Source of the DNA: JAWXBR01 sp046595995
Lineage (GTDB): Bacteria > Bacteroidota > Ignavibacteria > Kapaibacteriales > Kapaibacteriaceae
Length of the DNA stretch: 64,000 bases
Assembly (NCBI GenBank): GCA_046595995.1
Contig: JBKJNB010000160.1
Span: forward strand, 1-64,000
Reading direction: 5' to 3'
Positions 26,159 to 34,864 of the stretch are shown here, piece after piece; positions within the stretch are counted from its first letter, which is position 1, and the number at the start of each line of letters is the position of its first letter. The notes below the pieces were generated by a model that did not search any database, had not been told where the DNA came from, and was given only the letters and a program-made list of their open reading frames with translations. The position numbers and the translations under genes are program-made.

Positions 26159-27133
26159 CTAGAATCTCATTAGCTCTCGTGCAGCTGCTGCAATCTTATC
26201 GGAATCGGGTAACACTGCCTTCTCCAGCGATGGCGCAAAGGGTGTGGGGCTGTCGAACGACGCAACGCGTTTCACAGGCGCATCGAGGTACTTGAAGGCC
26301 TTGTCGGCTATTCGTGCGGCGATCTCACCCCCGAAACCCGCTGTGAGCACGGCTTCGTGTGTAACGACAACACGTCCGGTTTTGCGTACGGAAGCCAGTA
26401 CGGTCTCCTCGTCAAATGGCACCAGCGTGCGGATGTCAACAACTTCGACATCGATGCCCTCTTCGGCAAGGGTTGTCGCCGCTTGCAGACTCATGTGGAC
26501 GGCACTACCGTATGTGATAACGCTAACTGATTTGCCTTCACGGACGACACGTGCCTGACCGAGCGGAACGATGTATTCCCCTTCTGGGACCTCTTCTTTA
26601 ATCTTACGGTAAAGCCCCTTGTGCTCATAAAAAATAACTGGGTTGTTATCGCGCATCGCCGCCGTGAGCAGCCCCTTGGCATCAGATGGGAAAGCAGGAC
26701 AGACAACTTTTAGTCCGGTGGCGTGCACAAACCATGCCTCTGAATTGCGCGAATGGAAGGGATTTGCTCCCACACCACCTCCGGAGGGTCCACGCACAAC
26801 CATCGGCAACCCGATTCCCCATCGGTACGCCGTTGTGCCAGCCACCGTTACGAGCTGGTTAAATCCGTTCGTAACGAAGTCCATGAATTGCATTTCGACA
26901 ATCGGACGCATCCCGTTTAACGCTGCACCGATACCAGCGCCAATGATTGCCGACTCTGAAATGGGCGCATCGATAACACGTTCAGCTCCAAATTCTTCGA
27001 TGAAGCCCTTCGTGAGTTTAAACGCACCACCATACGTGCCGATGTCTTCGCCAATCATGAAGACCGATTTGTCTTTGCGCATTTCGATGCGCATGGCATC
27101 GGCAATGGCTTCGAGATATGTCATCACGGCCAT
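26159..27133 (-). CDS. pdhB: Pyruvate-type dehydrogenase E1 component, beta subunit
   Basis: 324 residues of the transketolase pyrimidine-binding and C-terminal domains of E1 beta: MIGEDIGTYGGAFKLTKGF with the TPP-activating Glu, ERVIDAPISESAIIGAGIG, QFMDFVTNGFNQL, and C-terminal RTLVPFDEETVLASVRKTGR. With the alpha subunit it decarboxylates pyruvate (or a related 2-oxoacid) and passes the acetyl group to a lipoylated E2. No E2 or E3 gene is in the window. Start is 5 nt after the alpha stop. Confidence 0.92.
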   Translation of the reverse strand: MAVMTYLEAIADAMRIEMRKDKSVFMIGEDIGTYGGAFKLTKGFIEEFGAERVIDAPISESAIIGAGIGAALNGMRPIVEMQFMDFVTNGFNQLVTVAGTTAYRWGIGLPMVVRGPSGGGVGANPFHSRNSEAWFVHATGLKVVCPAFPSDAKGLLTAAMRDNNPVIFYEHKGLYRKIKEEVPEGEYIVPLGQARVVREGKSVSVITYGSAVHMSLQAATTLAEEGIDVEVVDIRTLVPFDEETVLASVRKTGRVVVTHEAVLTAGFGGEIAARIADKAFKYLDAPVKRVASFDSPTPFAPSLEKAVLPDSDKIAAAARELMRF

Positions 27134-27138
27134 GTGCG

Positions 27139-28119
27139 TCAGCCCTCGATGAAGACGTTGCGAAAACCTTCCTCAGCAGCGGGCCACGGCTTCTCGAGTG
27201 CTCTATCTATAGCGGTAATCATCTCTGCAAGTGTCGTTTTCTTTAGAGCAGCTACGTCATCGTGCGTTAGTACGCCACGTTCGGTAAGGGTCTTTGCGTA
27301 CGTTTCTACAGGATCTTTTGCTGTCCATTCGGCAAGCATCTCTTTCGGTACGTATGCAAAGTCGTCATGCTCGGCATGACCCCGCAAACGCATCGTTTGT
27401 GTTTCAATAATGGAGGGTCCGTCGCCTGCCCGGGCACGCTTAACGGCACGCGAACACGCTTCGTACACAGTCTCGACATTTGTACCATCGATGGTCTCGC
27501 CATGAATACCATAGCCGAGCGCTCTGTCGGATAGCTTCGCGCATGCGAACTCGAGGTTATTTGGTGTTGAGTATGCGTACTGATTGTTTTCGATGATGAG
27601 GACGAGAGGCAGTTTGTGTACTGATGCAAAGTTTAGCGCCTCGTGCACTTCACCCACTTGCGCGCCGCCGTCACCGATGTACGTCATGGCAACGCAATCT
27701 TCGCCACGCATGCGTGAGGCGAGCACAAAGCCCGCAGCAACAGGAAGCATTGCTCCGAGGTGGCTTACGTTTCCATAAATGCGCAAGGCCTCATCGGCAT
27801 AATGTCCAGTGCCATCTGTACCACGCATCTGGCTGCCCTCACGAGCGAGGTGATTTACCATCAACTGGTCGAGGTTCTGGCCAAACACAAAGTGTGCGCC
27901 TATGTTGCGATGCATAGGAAACAGCACATCGCGCTTCGGGTCGAGCGCGTATGCCGAACCCACACTTGTGGCTTCGTTACCAAGCTGCGAATACACACCG
28001 CCAAACGCTTTGCCCTGACGGTACAAGCGCAACATGGCAGCATCAAACTCGCGGGCCATAATCATGTACCGCAGAAGCAGAAGCGACTGGTCGGAGGGGA
28101 GCCTCAACGCTTTGGACAC
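27139..28119 (-). CDS. pdhA: Pyruvate-type dehydrogenase E1 component, alpha subunit
   Basis: 326 residues. The TPP motif runs from GDGGAQVGEVHEALNFA to the IIENNQYAYSTP metal site near residues 165-200; RGTDGTGHY region and RLRGHAEHDDFAY phosphorylation-loop-like segment are present. Start is GTG 28119, inside the last 16 bp of the cytochrome c gene, so the two are coupled. Order cytochrome c, E1 alpha, E1 beta suggests one transcript. Confidence 0.92.
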   Translation of the reverse strand: MSKALRLPSDQSLLLLRYMIMAREFDAAMLRLYRQGKAFGGVYSQLGNEATSVGSAYALDPKRDVLFPMHRNIGAHFVFGQNLDQLMVNHLAREGSQMRGTDGTGHYADEALRIYGNVSHLGAMLPVAAGFVLASRMRGEDCVAMTYIGDGGAQVGEVHEALNFASVHKLPLVLIIENNQYAYSTPNNLEFACAKLSDRALGYGIHGETIDGTNVETVYEACSRAVKRARAGDGPSIIETQTMRLRGHAEHDDFAYVPKEMLAEWTAKDPVETYAKTLTERGVLTHDDVAALKKTTLAEMITAIDRALEKPWPAAEEGFRNVFIEG

Positions 28120-28517
28120 GCCTTCTTTACCTCTGCTACGCTAACGGGACCTTTGCTGTTGCCAAAGCTTGAGAAGACATACGTAAGTACGTTCGCAATG
28201 TCTTCACAGGTATACTTTTTGGGTAGCGGTGCCATCACGCCGTTGTATGTCTTACCGTTCACCACAACCTTGCCGTGTTTGCCATTCACAACTTCCTGAA
28301 TAAGCGTTTTCTTCGGTGTATTGCGAATGTAGTCGCTGTTCGCAAGTGGAGGGTAGATACCAGGCGTGCCCTGCCCGTTCTGTTGATGACACGTTTTGCA
28401 GTACTCCAGGTAGACCTTCAGGCCTTTGGTCATAGTAGCTGGGTTCGTTGCACACAGGGGAGCAGCGGTGGCTACGATTAGAGTGGTTGCAAGAGTGGTT
28501 AGGCGTCCGAAAAGCAT
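28104..28517 (-). CDS. Class I c-type cytochrome
   Basis: 137 residues with signal peptide (MLFGRLTTLATTLIVATAAPLCA), one haem site CKTCH (Cys40, Cys43, His44) and a plausible axial Met95 in YNGVMAPLP. Periplasmic electron carrier of the small cytochrome c/cbb3 subunit type. Extra Cys134 near the C-terminus (KKACPKR). Its 3' end overlaps the pdhA start; whether that reflects a functional link or simple packing is open. Divergent from the outer-membrane protein gene. Confidence 0.9.
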   Translation of the reverse strand: MLFGRLTTLATTLIVATAAPLCATNPATMTKGLKVYLEYCKTCHQQNGQGTPGIYPPLANSDYIRNTPKKTLIQEVVNGKHGKVVVNGKTYNGVMAPLPKKYTCEDIANVLTYVFSSFGNSKGPVSVAEVKKACPKR

Positions 28518-28609
28518 GTACTAATTTACCATAGGATTCAGAATTAGCCTTGCATATGTTGGCCCATTCGCCCATGAAGTATAGAGAACTCTCCAAACCA
28601 TAGGATGTT

Positions 28610-29251
28610 ATGCGTAATGTTATCGTTGGTATTGCACTCGTGGTGCTTTCGGCAGCCACTCTAGCCGCTCAGGTAAAGACGATTGAAACATCTACGACCG
28701 TGGACTCGACAGCAGCTGGATTAACAACATCCAAAAGCACGACCACAAAAGTAACAGAGGAGGTTGACGTTCCTCGGAACCACATGATTACAATCAATCC
28801 GCTGAAGTTCTTCCTGTTTTATAACCTGTCTTATTATCACGCTCTTTCCAATTCTATAGTGGTAGGTGGCGGACTACAGATGCCTACACTAAAGGATATT
28901 GGTGGATTCGGAGCAAATGCAGAAATGCGATTCCATCCGTCTGGACGGCGTATGCGTGGTTTCTACCTGGCACCGAACATCTCGTTTAACTCTTTTTCGA
29001 GCACCTACACGACTTCATCAATGACTGATGGTACTGAAAGGCAGGAGACGATCTCTGCCACTGCTTTCTCCATCGGTGGTCTGCTCGGATGGCAATGGTT
29101 CCCGGGCGATGACTTCTCTATGGGCCTAGGCATGGGGGTCGACAAGTACTTTGTGTCTTCAGCAAACGAGGACAACGTATTTACGGTGTTCAGCGCCTTC
29201 ACTGGTGGTGTAACTCCAGCCTTCCGTTTCGACATCGGCTACGCGTGGTGA
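28610..29251 (+). CDS. Outer-membrane beta-barrel protein
   Basis: 213 residues: signal peptide to about residue 20 (SAATLAAQ), a Thr/Ser-rich linker, then alternating hydrophobic strands (FFLFYNLSYYHAL, GFYLAPNISFNSF, FSMGLGMGVDKYF) and an aromatic C-terminus FDIGYAW as required for barrel assembly. Small OmpA-like or DUF3575-like barrel; function unknown. Convergent with the fused E1 gene with 11 bp between stops. Confidence 0.72.
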   Translation: MRNVIVGIALVVLSAATLAAQVKTIETSTTVDSTAAGLTTSKSTTTKVTEEVDVPRNHMITINPLKFFLFYNLSYYHALSNSIVVGGGLQMPTLKDIGGFGANAEMRFHPSGRRMRGFYLAPNISFNSFSSTYTTSSMTDGTERQETISATAFSIGGLLGWQWFPGDDFSMGLGMGVDKYFVSSANEDNVFTVFSAFTGGVTPAFRFDIGYAW

Positions 29252-29262
29252 TGTAATCCGAC

Positions 29263-31683
29263 TCAGTACAAGAGTTTGTACTTCGTCGGGTTAGCTTCGT
29301 GCATGATTGCATACGCAGCATCGAAGACATGTTCTGCTTCGGGCTTCGACCAGTAGTTTCCGTCGGTGCCGTAGGCGGGACGGTGCTCTGCGGCGGTTAA
29401 CGTCCGCGGCGCGGAGTCAAGGAAGCGGTATCCGTTCTGGTCTTCGAGGATGTGACGCATGATGTACGCCGACGTGCCCCCTGGGACGTCTTCGTCCAGC
29501 ACCATTAATCGATTCGTTTTCTTAAGCGATTCTACAATGCGGTGTTTGCGGTCGAACGGCAACAGTGTTTGCACATCAACGACTTCGATGTCGATACCAA
29601 ACTTTTCTAACATCGCCGATGCATCGAGTGCTACACGCACACTCGCGCCATATGTAACGAGTGTGATGTCAGTGCCAGTTCGCACAACTTCGGGCACACC
29701 GAGTTCGACGGTGTAGTCTCCAATGTTCGACGGCAGGCGTTCTTTTAATCGATAGGCATTGAGTACTTCAACGATAAGGCCCGGGTCGTCGCCTTTGAGA
29801 AGCGTCGCATACATGCCCGCTGCTTGCGTGAAGTTGCGCGGCACACACACGTGAACGCCACGCACGAGGTTGATGATACCTGCCATTGGTGAGCCACTAT
29901 GCCAGATACCCTCGAGACGATGTCCGCGCGTGCGCACAATCACCGGTGCTTTTTGTCCGCCCTTCGTTCTCCAGTGCACCGTTGCTAGATCGTCGCTCAT
30001 GAGCTGAAGGGCGTATAGAACGTAGTCGAGGTACTGTATCTCGGCAATCGGACGAAGTCCGCGCATAGCCATACCGATGGCCTGTCCCAGAATCGTGCAC
30101 TCGCGAATGCCGGTATCCATTACACGATGCTCACCAAACTCGGCCTGCAATCCAGCCATACCTTGATTCACATCGCCGAGTTTGCCCGTGTCTTCTCCGA
30201 AGGCCACAATTCGCTTATCGCGGCTGAAGGCTGTTTTAAAAAACGCGTTGATCACTTCTGAACCATTCACCGAAGCTGCATCAGGATCGTATTCGGGTGC
30301 GGTGCCCTCGATGTTCAGCGCAGATCGCTTATCATCTTCGCAAAACAGGTGCGACGCGTACAGTGGTTTAATGCGAGCATTGTATGCAGTAAACCATGCT
30401 GCAAGGGGCGCAGAGCTTAAGGGGCTTGGGGATACGGCGCATGCGCGCAACACTGCGTGCACTGCTACCATGATGTCCCGACGAAACGGTTCACGAATGG
30501 CAGCCAGCTCATTCGCACGCGTCGTGGCTTCTGCCGCTGCGTCTGCATTGTTATTGGAGGCAGATTCATGTGATGTTAGAGAGCTTGCAAGCGTTCGTAG
30601 TAGTGCGACGACTTCATCAATCTCTGCACGTATAGGTGTAGTATATGCGTCGAACGCACGGCGTTGTGCACTCCGTGCAGATTCAATGGATTCACGATCG
30701 ATGACGTCGAGTTCGTCGGACGTTGCGTAACCCTTCTCGATAATCAACTGCCGGAATCGGTCGATGCAGTCGAATTCACGTTCCCAGTCCATCCGTTCAG
30801 AAGACTTGTAGCGCTCATGGGAGCCCGAAGTCGAGTGACCTTGTGGTTGTGTGACTTCGATAACGTGCACGATTTGTGGTACGTGTTCTGTGCGCGCGGT
30901 CTCGGCGGCCTTTTTGTATGTGGCGATGAGCTTTGGATAGTCCCAACCGCAAACAACGTGCACGTCGTATCCCGAGGTCGAGCCTGCTTCGCGTTGAAAG
31001 CCACTCAGCAGTTCGCCAACGTTCGACTTCGTTACTTGTAATTCGTTCGGTACGGAAATACCATATCCGTCATCCCAAATCGAGATTACAGCAGGTGCTT
31101 TGAGAACGCCAATCGCGTTTACCGATTCCCAGAACATTCCCTCAGCGCATGACGCGTTGCCAATGGTGCCAAATGCGACTTCGTTTCCCTTGCGAGAAAA
31201 CGTCGTCATAGCATGCAGCTCCTGATTGTCGCGATATAGTCGGGATGCATAGGCTAATCCCACAAGGCGCGGCATCTGCGAGCCTGTCGGCGATACGTCC
31301 GCCGATACGTTGCGCGTTAGCGTCTGATCGGTCCAGTCGCCGTTGTCATCGATGAAGCGCGTTGCAAAGTGTCCGTTCATCGAACGTCCGGCCGACGCCG
31401 GTTCTGCAACCACGTCGGTGTGCGCATAGAGCTGGGCGAAGAATTTTTCGACGCTGCTCTCGCCAATCGCAAACATGAACGTCTGGTCGCGGTAGTAACC
31501 GCTGCGCCAGTCGCCTGGTTTGAAGGCACGGGCCATGGCGAGCTGTGCCAGCTCTTTGCCATCGCCGAAGATTCCAAACTTTGCCTTACCTGACAGGACT
31601 TCACGACGACCAAGGAGCGATGCCTGCCTGCTTTCGACAGCGAGGCGGTAATCTTCGATATAGTATGCGGTTTTCTGCTTCAT
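29263..31683 (-). CDS. Fused 2-oxoacid dehydrogenase E1 (alpha plus beta)
   Basis: 806 residues: alpha half about 1-400 with TPP region GTIGNASCAEGMFWESVNA to WDDGYGISVPN, a variable linker about 400-470, then a beta half with VAFGEDTGKLGDVNQGMAGL, IAEIQYLDYVLYALQLM and VDVQTLLPFDRKHRIVESL. Single-chain E1 of this kind in Bacteroidota is annotated as branched-chain 2-oxoacid (2-oxoisovalerate) dehydrogenase; substrate not provable here. It is distinct from the split E1 at 26-28 kb. Preceded by a TATTTTCG element 7 nt before its ATG. Confidence 0.9.
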   Translation of the reverse strand: MKQKTAYYIEDYRLAVESRQASLLGRREVLSGKAKFGIFGDGKELAQLAMARAFKPGDWRSGYYRDQTFMFAIGESSVEKFFAQLYAHTDVVAEPASAGRSMNGHFATRFIDDNGDWTDQTLTRNVSADVSPTGSQMPRLVGLAYASRLYRDNQELHAMTTFSRKGNEVAFGTIGNASCAEGMFWESVNAIGVLKAPAVISIWDDGYGISVPNELQVTKSNVGELLSGFQREAGSTSGYDVHVVCGWDYPKLIATYKKAAETARTEHVPQIVHVIEVTQPQGHSTSGSHERYKSSERMDWEREFDCIDRFRQLIIEKGYATSDELDVIDRESIESARSAQRRAFDAYTTPIRAEIDEVVALLRTLASSLTSHESASNNNADAAAEATTRANELAAIREPFRRDIMVAVHAVLRACAVSPSPLSSAPLAAWFTAYNARIKPLYASHLFCEDDKRSALNIEGTAPEYDPDAASVNGSEVINAFFKTAFSRDKRIVAFGEDTGKLGDVNQGMAGLQAEFGEHRVMDTGIRECTILGQAIGMAMRGLRPIAEIQYLDYVLYALQLMSDDLATVHWRTKGGQKAPVIVRTRGHRLEGIWHSGSPMAGIINLVRGVHVCVPRNFTQAAGMYATLLKGDDPGLIVEVLNAYRLKERLPSNIGDYTVELGVPEVVRTGTDITLVTYGASVRVALDASAMLEKFGIDIEVVDVQTLLPFDRKHRIVESLKKTNRLMVLDEDVPGGTSAYIMRHILEDQNGYRFLDSAPRTLTAAEHRPAYGTDGNYWSKPEAEHVFDAAYAIMHEANPTKYKLLY

Positions 31684-31690
31684 AGAACCG

Positions 31691-31698
31691 CGAAAATA
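31691..31698 (-). promoter_or_regulatory. Promoter -7-like element (TATTTTCG) of the fused E1 gene
   Basis: On the minus strand, 7 nt before the ATG at 31683, same sequence as at mutS and punA. Confidence 0.4.
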
Positions 31699-31704
31699 CG
31701 AAGG

Positions 31705-32298
31705 CTAGCTGTCGAACATGCCTTGTTGAATCGGAGAACCCTCTGTTGCGACCGCTACAATGGCTTCAGCGCGGGTTAGAGTCTCCGTTAGCACATCGTT
31801 TACGATGACCTCTGCAAACTCGCCCCGATGCCCCATCTCCATTTCAGCACGCGCCATTCTAAGGGAAATCTGATCGTCCGTTTCTGTATGGCGTTCCCGC
31901 AATCGTTCTTCGAGAACCTCCAACGACGGCGGGGCGATAAAGATGAGGAGGGTGTCGTCTGGGAAGGCGTGCAGCAACGAAAGAGCCCCCTTCACATCGA
32001 CGTCGAAGACGACGTGTGCGCCCCTATCGAGTGCTGCTTGTACTTGCGAGCGCAGCGTACCGTAGTAGTTGCCGAAGATCTCTTCGTATTCGATGAGATC
32101 GCCACGTTCGATTGCAGCACGAAAATCATCGCGCGTCAGGAAGTGATAGTCGCGTGCGTCTACTTCGTTCGGACGAATTCCGCGTGTCGTTGCACTGACG
32201 CTGAATTCCAGCGCAGGGAATTTCGTGAGCAAGTGCCGTGCAACGGTGGTCTTACCCGAGCCGCTTGGCGCGCTAAGTACAATAAGCTGTTTCTTCAT
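31705..32298 (-). CDS. gmk: Guanylate kinase
   Basis: 197 residues with P-loop SAPSGSGKTT (9-18), the GMP-binding segment SATTRGIRPNEVDARDYHFLT and EEIFGNYYGTL, and the DVDVKGALSL segment. It phosphorylates GMP to GDP. Start overlaps the yicC stop (ATGA), the usual yicC-gmk order. Confidence 0.96.
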   Translation of the reverse strand: MKKQLIVLSAPSGSGKTTVARHLLTKFPALEFSVSATTRGIRPNEVDARDYHFLTRDDFRAAIERGDLIEYEEIFGNYYGTLRSQVQAALDRGAHVVFDVDVKGALSLLHAFPDDTLLIFIAPPSLEVLEERLRERHTETDDQISLRMARAEMEMGHRGEFAEVIVNDVLTETLTRAEAIVAVATEGSPIQQGMFDS

Positions 32299-33170
32299 TC
32301 AACGTTCTGTACTTGTTCGCGCATTCGCTCGAGTTCTTCTTTCATACCAACGACGAGACGCGCGATCTCCGGATCGTTTGCTTTCGAGCCAATGGTATTG
32401 ACTTCCCTGTTCATTTCTTGCATTAGAAAGTTAAGCTTACGTCCAACGGCCGTCTCGTCATTCATGTACTCGCGGAAAAACTTCATGTGACTGCGAAGGC
32501 GTACGCACTCCTCTGAAACATCGAGCTTCTCAGAGAGCAAAACAATTTCGAGTTGCAACCGCTGGTCATCAATGGGAGTGTCTTCCATGAGCTGACGCAC
32601 GCGTTCACGTAGCCGCGTGCGCTCCTGCGGAACACGCGCTGCAGAACGCACTTCGATATCGGCTAAGGCCGTTTCGATTGCCGCTATGCGATAATCGAAG
32701 TCCGCTGTAAGCTCCGAGCCTTCCTTCTCCCGCATCACGTTCAGCGACTGAAGTGCCTCGACAATGGCTTCCTTTAGTTCGGGCCAGCCGTCTGGACGTT
32801 CCGCGTCTTCATCCGGACGTGCGGTGACTGCATCAAACTTCATCAACGCGTCTAGGGTAACGTCGCCCTCAAGGTGCAATTTATCGCGGAGTTGTCGGAG
32901 TGCCTTCGTGATGCGTTCTGCTGCCTCTGCATTAAACGATACCACCTCATTGCCAACAGCCGCTTCTACTCGCACATAGACAGAGATCGTACCGCGCGAT
33001 ACGTGTTCGCGCACCGTTTCACGTACGTTCAGTTCCTTGTTCGCCAAATGCTTCGGCAGGCGTGTTGTGAGTTCGAGGTACCTGGCATTTACGCAGCGGA
33101 TTTCGACACTGCACGGTAGTCCCTGCACTGTCGATTCGCTCTTGCCATAACCAGTCATGCTTCTAATCAT
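32295..33170 (-). CDS. yicC: YicC-family endoribonuclease
   Basis: 291 residues from ATG 33170, where the invariant family start MIRSMTGYGKSE begins; a longer frame to 33272 crosses the promoter region and was rejected. The C-terminal DUF1732 part has REYMNDETAVGRKLNFLMQEMNREVNTIGSKA, the conserved family block. E. coli YicC is an endoribonuclease. Coupled to gmk. Confidence 0.93.
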   Translation of the reverse strand: MIRSMTGYGKSESTVQGLPCSVEIRCVNARYLELTTRLPKHLANKELNVRETVREHVSRGTISVYVRVEAAVGNEVVSFNAEAAERITKALRQLRDKLHLEGDVTLDALMKFDAVTARPDEDAERPDGWPELKEAIVEALQSLNVMREKEGSELTADFDYRIAAIETALADIEVRSAARVPQERTRLRERVRQLMEDTPIDDQRLQLEIVLLSEKLDVSEECVRLRSHMKFFREYMNDETAVGRKLNFLMQEMNREVNTIGSKANDPEIARLVVGMKEELERMREQVQNVE

Positions 33171-33212
33171 AAGTTCCGCCAGTAAAGTCCACCGCTCTGC
33201 ATGTATAGTGGG

Positions 33213-33220
33213 CAAAGATA
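33213..33220 (-). promoter_or_regulatory. Promoter -7 element (TATCTTTG) of yicC-gmk
   Basis: Minus-strand TATCTTTG, 42 nt before the yicC ATG; identical to the tRNA-Ser element. It lies 7 bp from the divergent element at 33228. Confidence 0.45.
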
Positions 33221-33227
33221 GCGACCG

Positions 33228-33235
33228 TATCTTGG
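33228..33235 (+). promoter_or_regulatory. Promoter -7-like element (TATCTTGG) of the second phosphorylase gene
   Basis: Ends 5 nt before the ATG at 33241; the same TATCTTGG occurs upstream of mtgA. Confidence 0.35.
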
Positions 33236-33240
33236 CAGGC

Positions 33241-34020
33241 ATGCTTGAGCGCCTATCTCGACATAACATCACGTCTTGGATCGTCGCTGGTTCAGGTTTT
33301 GCCGCTGCGGTCGAAGCGGCATCGTTACCGCTTATCGACGAGATACCGTACTCGATGATTCCGGGGATGCCGCTAACAACCGTCCACGGACATCAACCGA
33401 CACTACGCGTACTCAGATATAACACCCGGGCCGTTGGTGTCTTTTTGGGGCGTCATCATTTGTATGAAGGCCACAGCCCAGATGAAACGTGTTCGGTAGT
33501 GCGAACAGCACATGCGTGTGGCGGCACACATATCATTCTAACGAATGCATCGGGCGGTTTGCACCCATCGCTGTCACGGGGCGATATCGTTTTACTAAAT
33601 GACGGCATCGATTTCACGTTCGTACAGTCAGAACGAAAGGGTTCACGTTCAACTGCGCGGTCGTCTTCACTGAGCCTATTTAGCGCCGACTGGACTTCGC
33701 GTACGCATCAACAGTGCGTGGCGGCGGGGGTAGCCGTGCGGTCCGGCGTATACGCCCAGGTAACAGGTCCGTCGTATGAAACCCGCGCCGAAATCCGCAT
33801 GCTCCGCCGCATCGGTGCCGATCTCGTTGGAATGTCAACCATTCAAGAAGCAGCGTATGGGGCACAGGCAGGCATGTCCGTACTTGGTGTGTCATTGGTT
33901 ACGAACAAAGCAAGCGATACGACAAGTGTACCACTTAGCCATCTCGACGTTTTAGAAACTGCTGCAACTAGTGTCCTTCGCCTTACTACCGTAATACTCA
34001 CAGCGCTAGACTGCGTCTAG
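33241..34020 (+). CDS. Purine nucleoside phosphorylase family protein, second copy
   Basis: 259 residues from ATG 33241; an extension to 33157 would run through the yicC promoter. PNP landmarks: GSGFAAAVE (17-25) as phosphate loop, TTVHGHQPTL (46-54), NASGGLHP (102-109), GPSYETRAEIR (176-186), MSTIQEA (198-204) and SLVTNKAS (218-225). The base-selecting position is Asn222, unlike Asp235 of the copy at 3827. The phosphate loop is shorter than the usual GTGLG. The two copies are diverged, so they probably prefer different purine nucleosides. Confidence 0.85.
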   Translation: MLERLSRHNITSWIVAGSGFAAAVEAASLPLIDEIPYSMIPGMPLTTVHGHQPTLRVLRYNTRAVGVFLGRHHLYEGHSPDETCSVVRTAHACGGTHIILTNASGGLHPSLSRGDIVLLNDGIDFTFVQSERKGSRSTARSSSLSLFSADWTSRTHQQCVAAGVAVRSGVYAQVTGPSYETRAEIRMLRRIGADLVGMSTIQEAAYGAQAGMSVLGVSLVTNKASDTTSVPLSHLDVLETAATSVLRLTTVILTALDCV

Positions 34021-34033
34021 GGCGCCCGCGCCG

Positions 34034-34041
34034 TATCTTTG
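34034..34041 (+). promoter_or_regulatory. Promoter -7 element (TATCTTTG), 4 nt before the lipoprotein ATG
   Basis: Exact copy of the tRNA-Ser element; spacing implies a leaderless transcript for the gene at 34046. Confidence 0.5.
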
Positions 34042-34045
34042 CCAC

Positions 34046-34864
34046 ATGCGAATTAGATTTGGCGCCCGTCTCGTTATCATAAGTGCAATCGTTACCGTTG
34101 TCCTTGGCGCGATGTCGTGCAAAAATTCGTTCTCAAGCCCTTGGCAGATTCGCGGCCTTCGAGTCGATGGCGAAATCTTTCACGTTAAGGCGTTCAAGCT
34201 GAGCGACTCTACGGTGCAGTTGTCATTTGTAGGTCCAGCAAAGCTTCGAACGAAAGATCCAAGCATTCGGTATGTCGATGCTGCGATTGGTACTTCGGCA
34301 GACGCTTTGAATGACACCGTCACCTTCTCTGTCGAGCACATTGGCAACCCTGGTGGCAGCGATGCGCATACTGTAGGCAATGCAGTTTGGGACTCACCAA
34401 CGGCAAAGCGCTCGACGTCTGCTGTGGCTGACGTAACCGTACTCACAGCCAGCGATCACCTTGTGTTCCGTCAGAACATCGAGTATTCGGCCGCCGAAGC
34501 ACTGTTACTAACTCCCTTTACAACAACGACGTCCGACACCACGATTGAAATCGGTATGGTTGCAAAACGTATCTACGTGCCCGCGGGCGAGTACCTCCCC
34601 TCTTCTGAAAACTTTCGTGTCGTCATCGTCGATTCCAAAGGCGCTGTTGTTTGGCGCAGTGACGCTGGCATGTCATTCCTCGCGGTTGTTAGCAACGTAG
34701 AACCGCGACAGATGAATCAGGTTCAGCGATATGCGTTGTCGTGGAACGGACATGACCTACAGAACAACATTGTTGAAGCGGGTGATTACACCGTCGAGGT
34801 TATGATCCCCGCCCGACCGAAGTCGTATTCAACCCGTACCACCCTGCAGTGGCCGCCTCAATAG
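34046..34864 (+). CDS. Putative lipoprotein with BsuPI/FlgD-like C-terminal Ig domain
   Basis: 272 residues. Signal MRIRFGARLVIISAIVTVVLGAMSC with a lipobox-like Cys25. The C-terminal third (SSENFRVVIVDSKGAVVWRSDAG, then RYALSWNGHDLQNNIVEAGDYTVEV) resembles BsuPI or FlgD Ig-like domains, with the typical W-x-G-x-D segment. Likely envelope protein of unknown role. Its 3' end overlaps the GTG of ribD by 16 bp. Confidence 0.65.
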   Translation: MRIRFGARLVIISAIVTVVLGAMSCKNSFSSPWQIRGLRVDGEIFHVKAFKLSDSTVQLSFVGPAKLRTKDPSIRYVDAAIGTSADALNDTVTFSVEHIGNPGGSDAHTVGNAVWDSPTAKRSTSAVADVTVLTASDHLVFRQNIEYSAAEALLLTPFTTTTSDTTIEIGMVAKRIYVPAGEYLPSSENFRVVIVDSKGAVVWRSDAGMSFLAVVSNVEPRQMNQVQRYALSWNGHDLQNNIVEAGDYTVEVMIPARPKSYSTRTTLQWPPQ

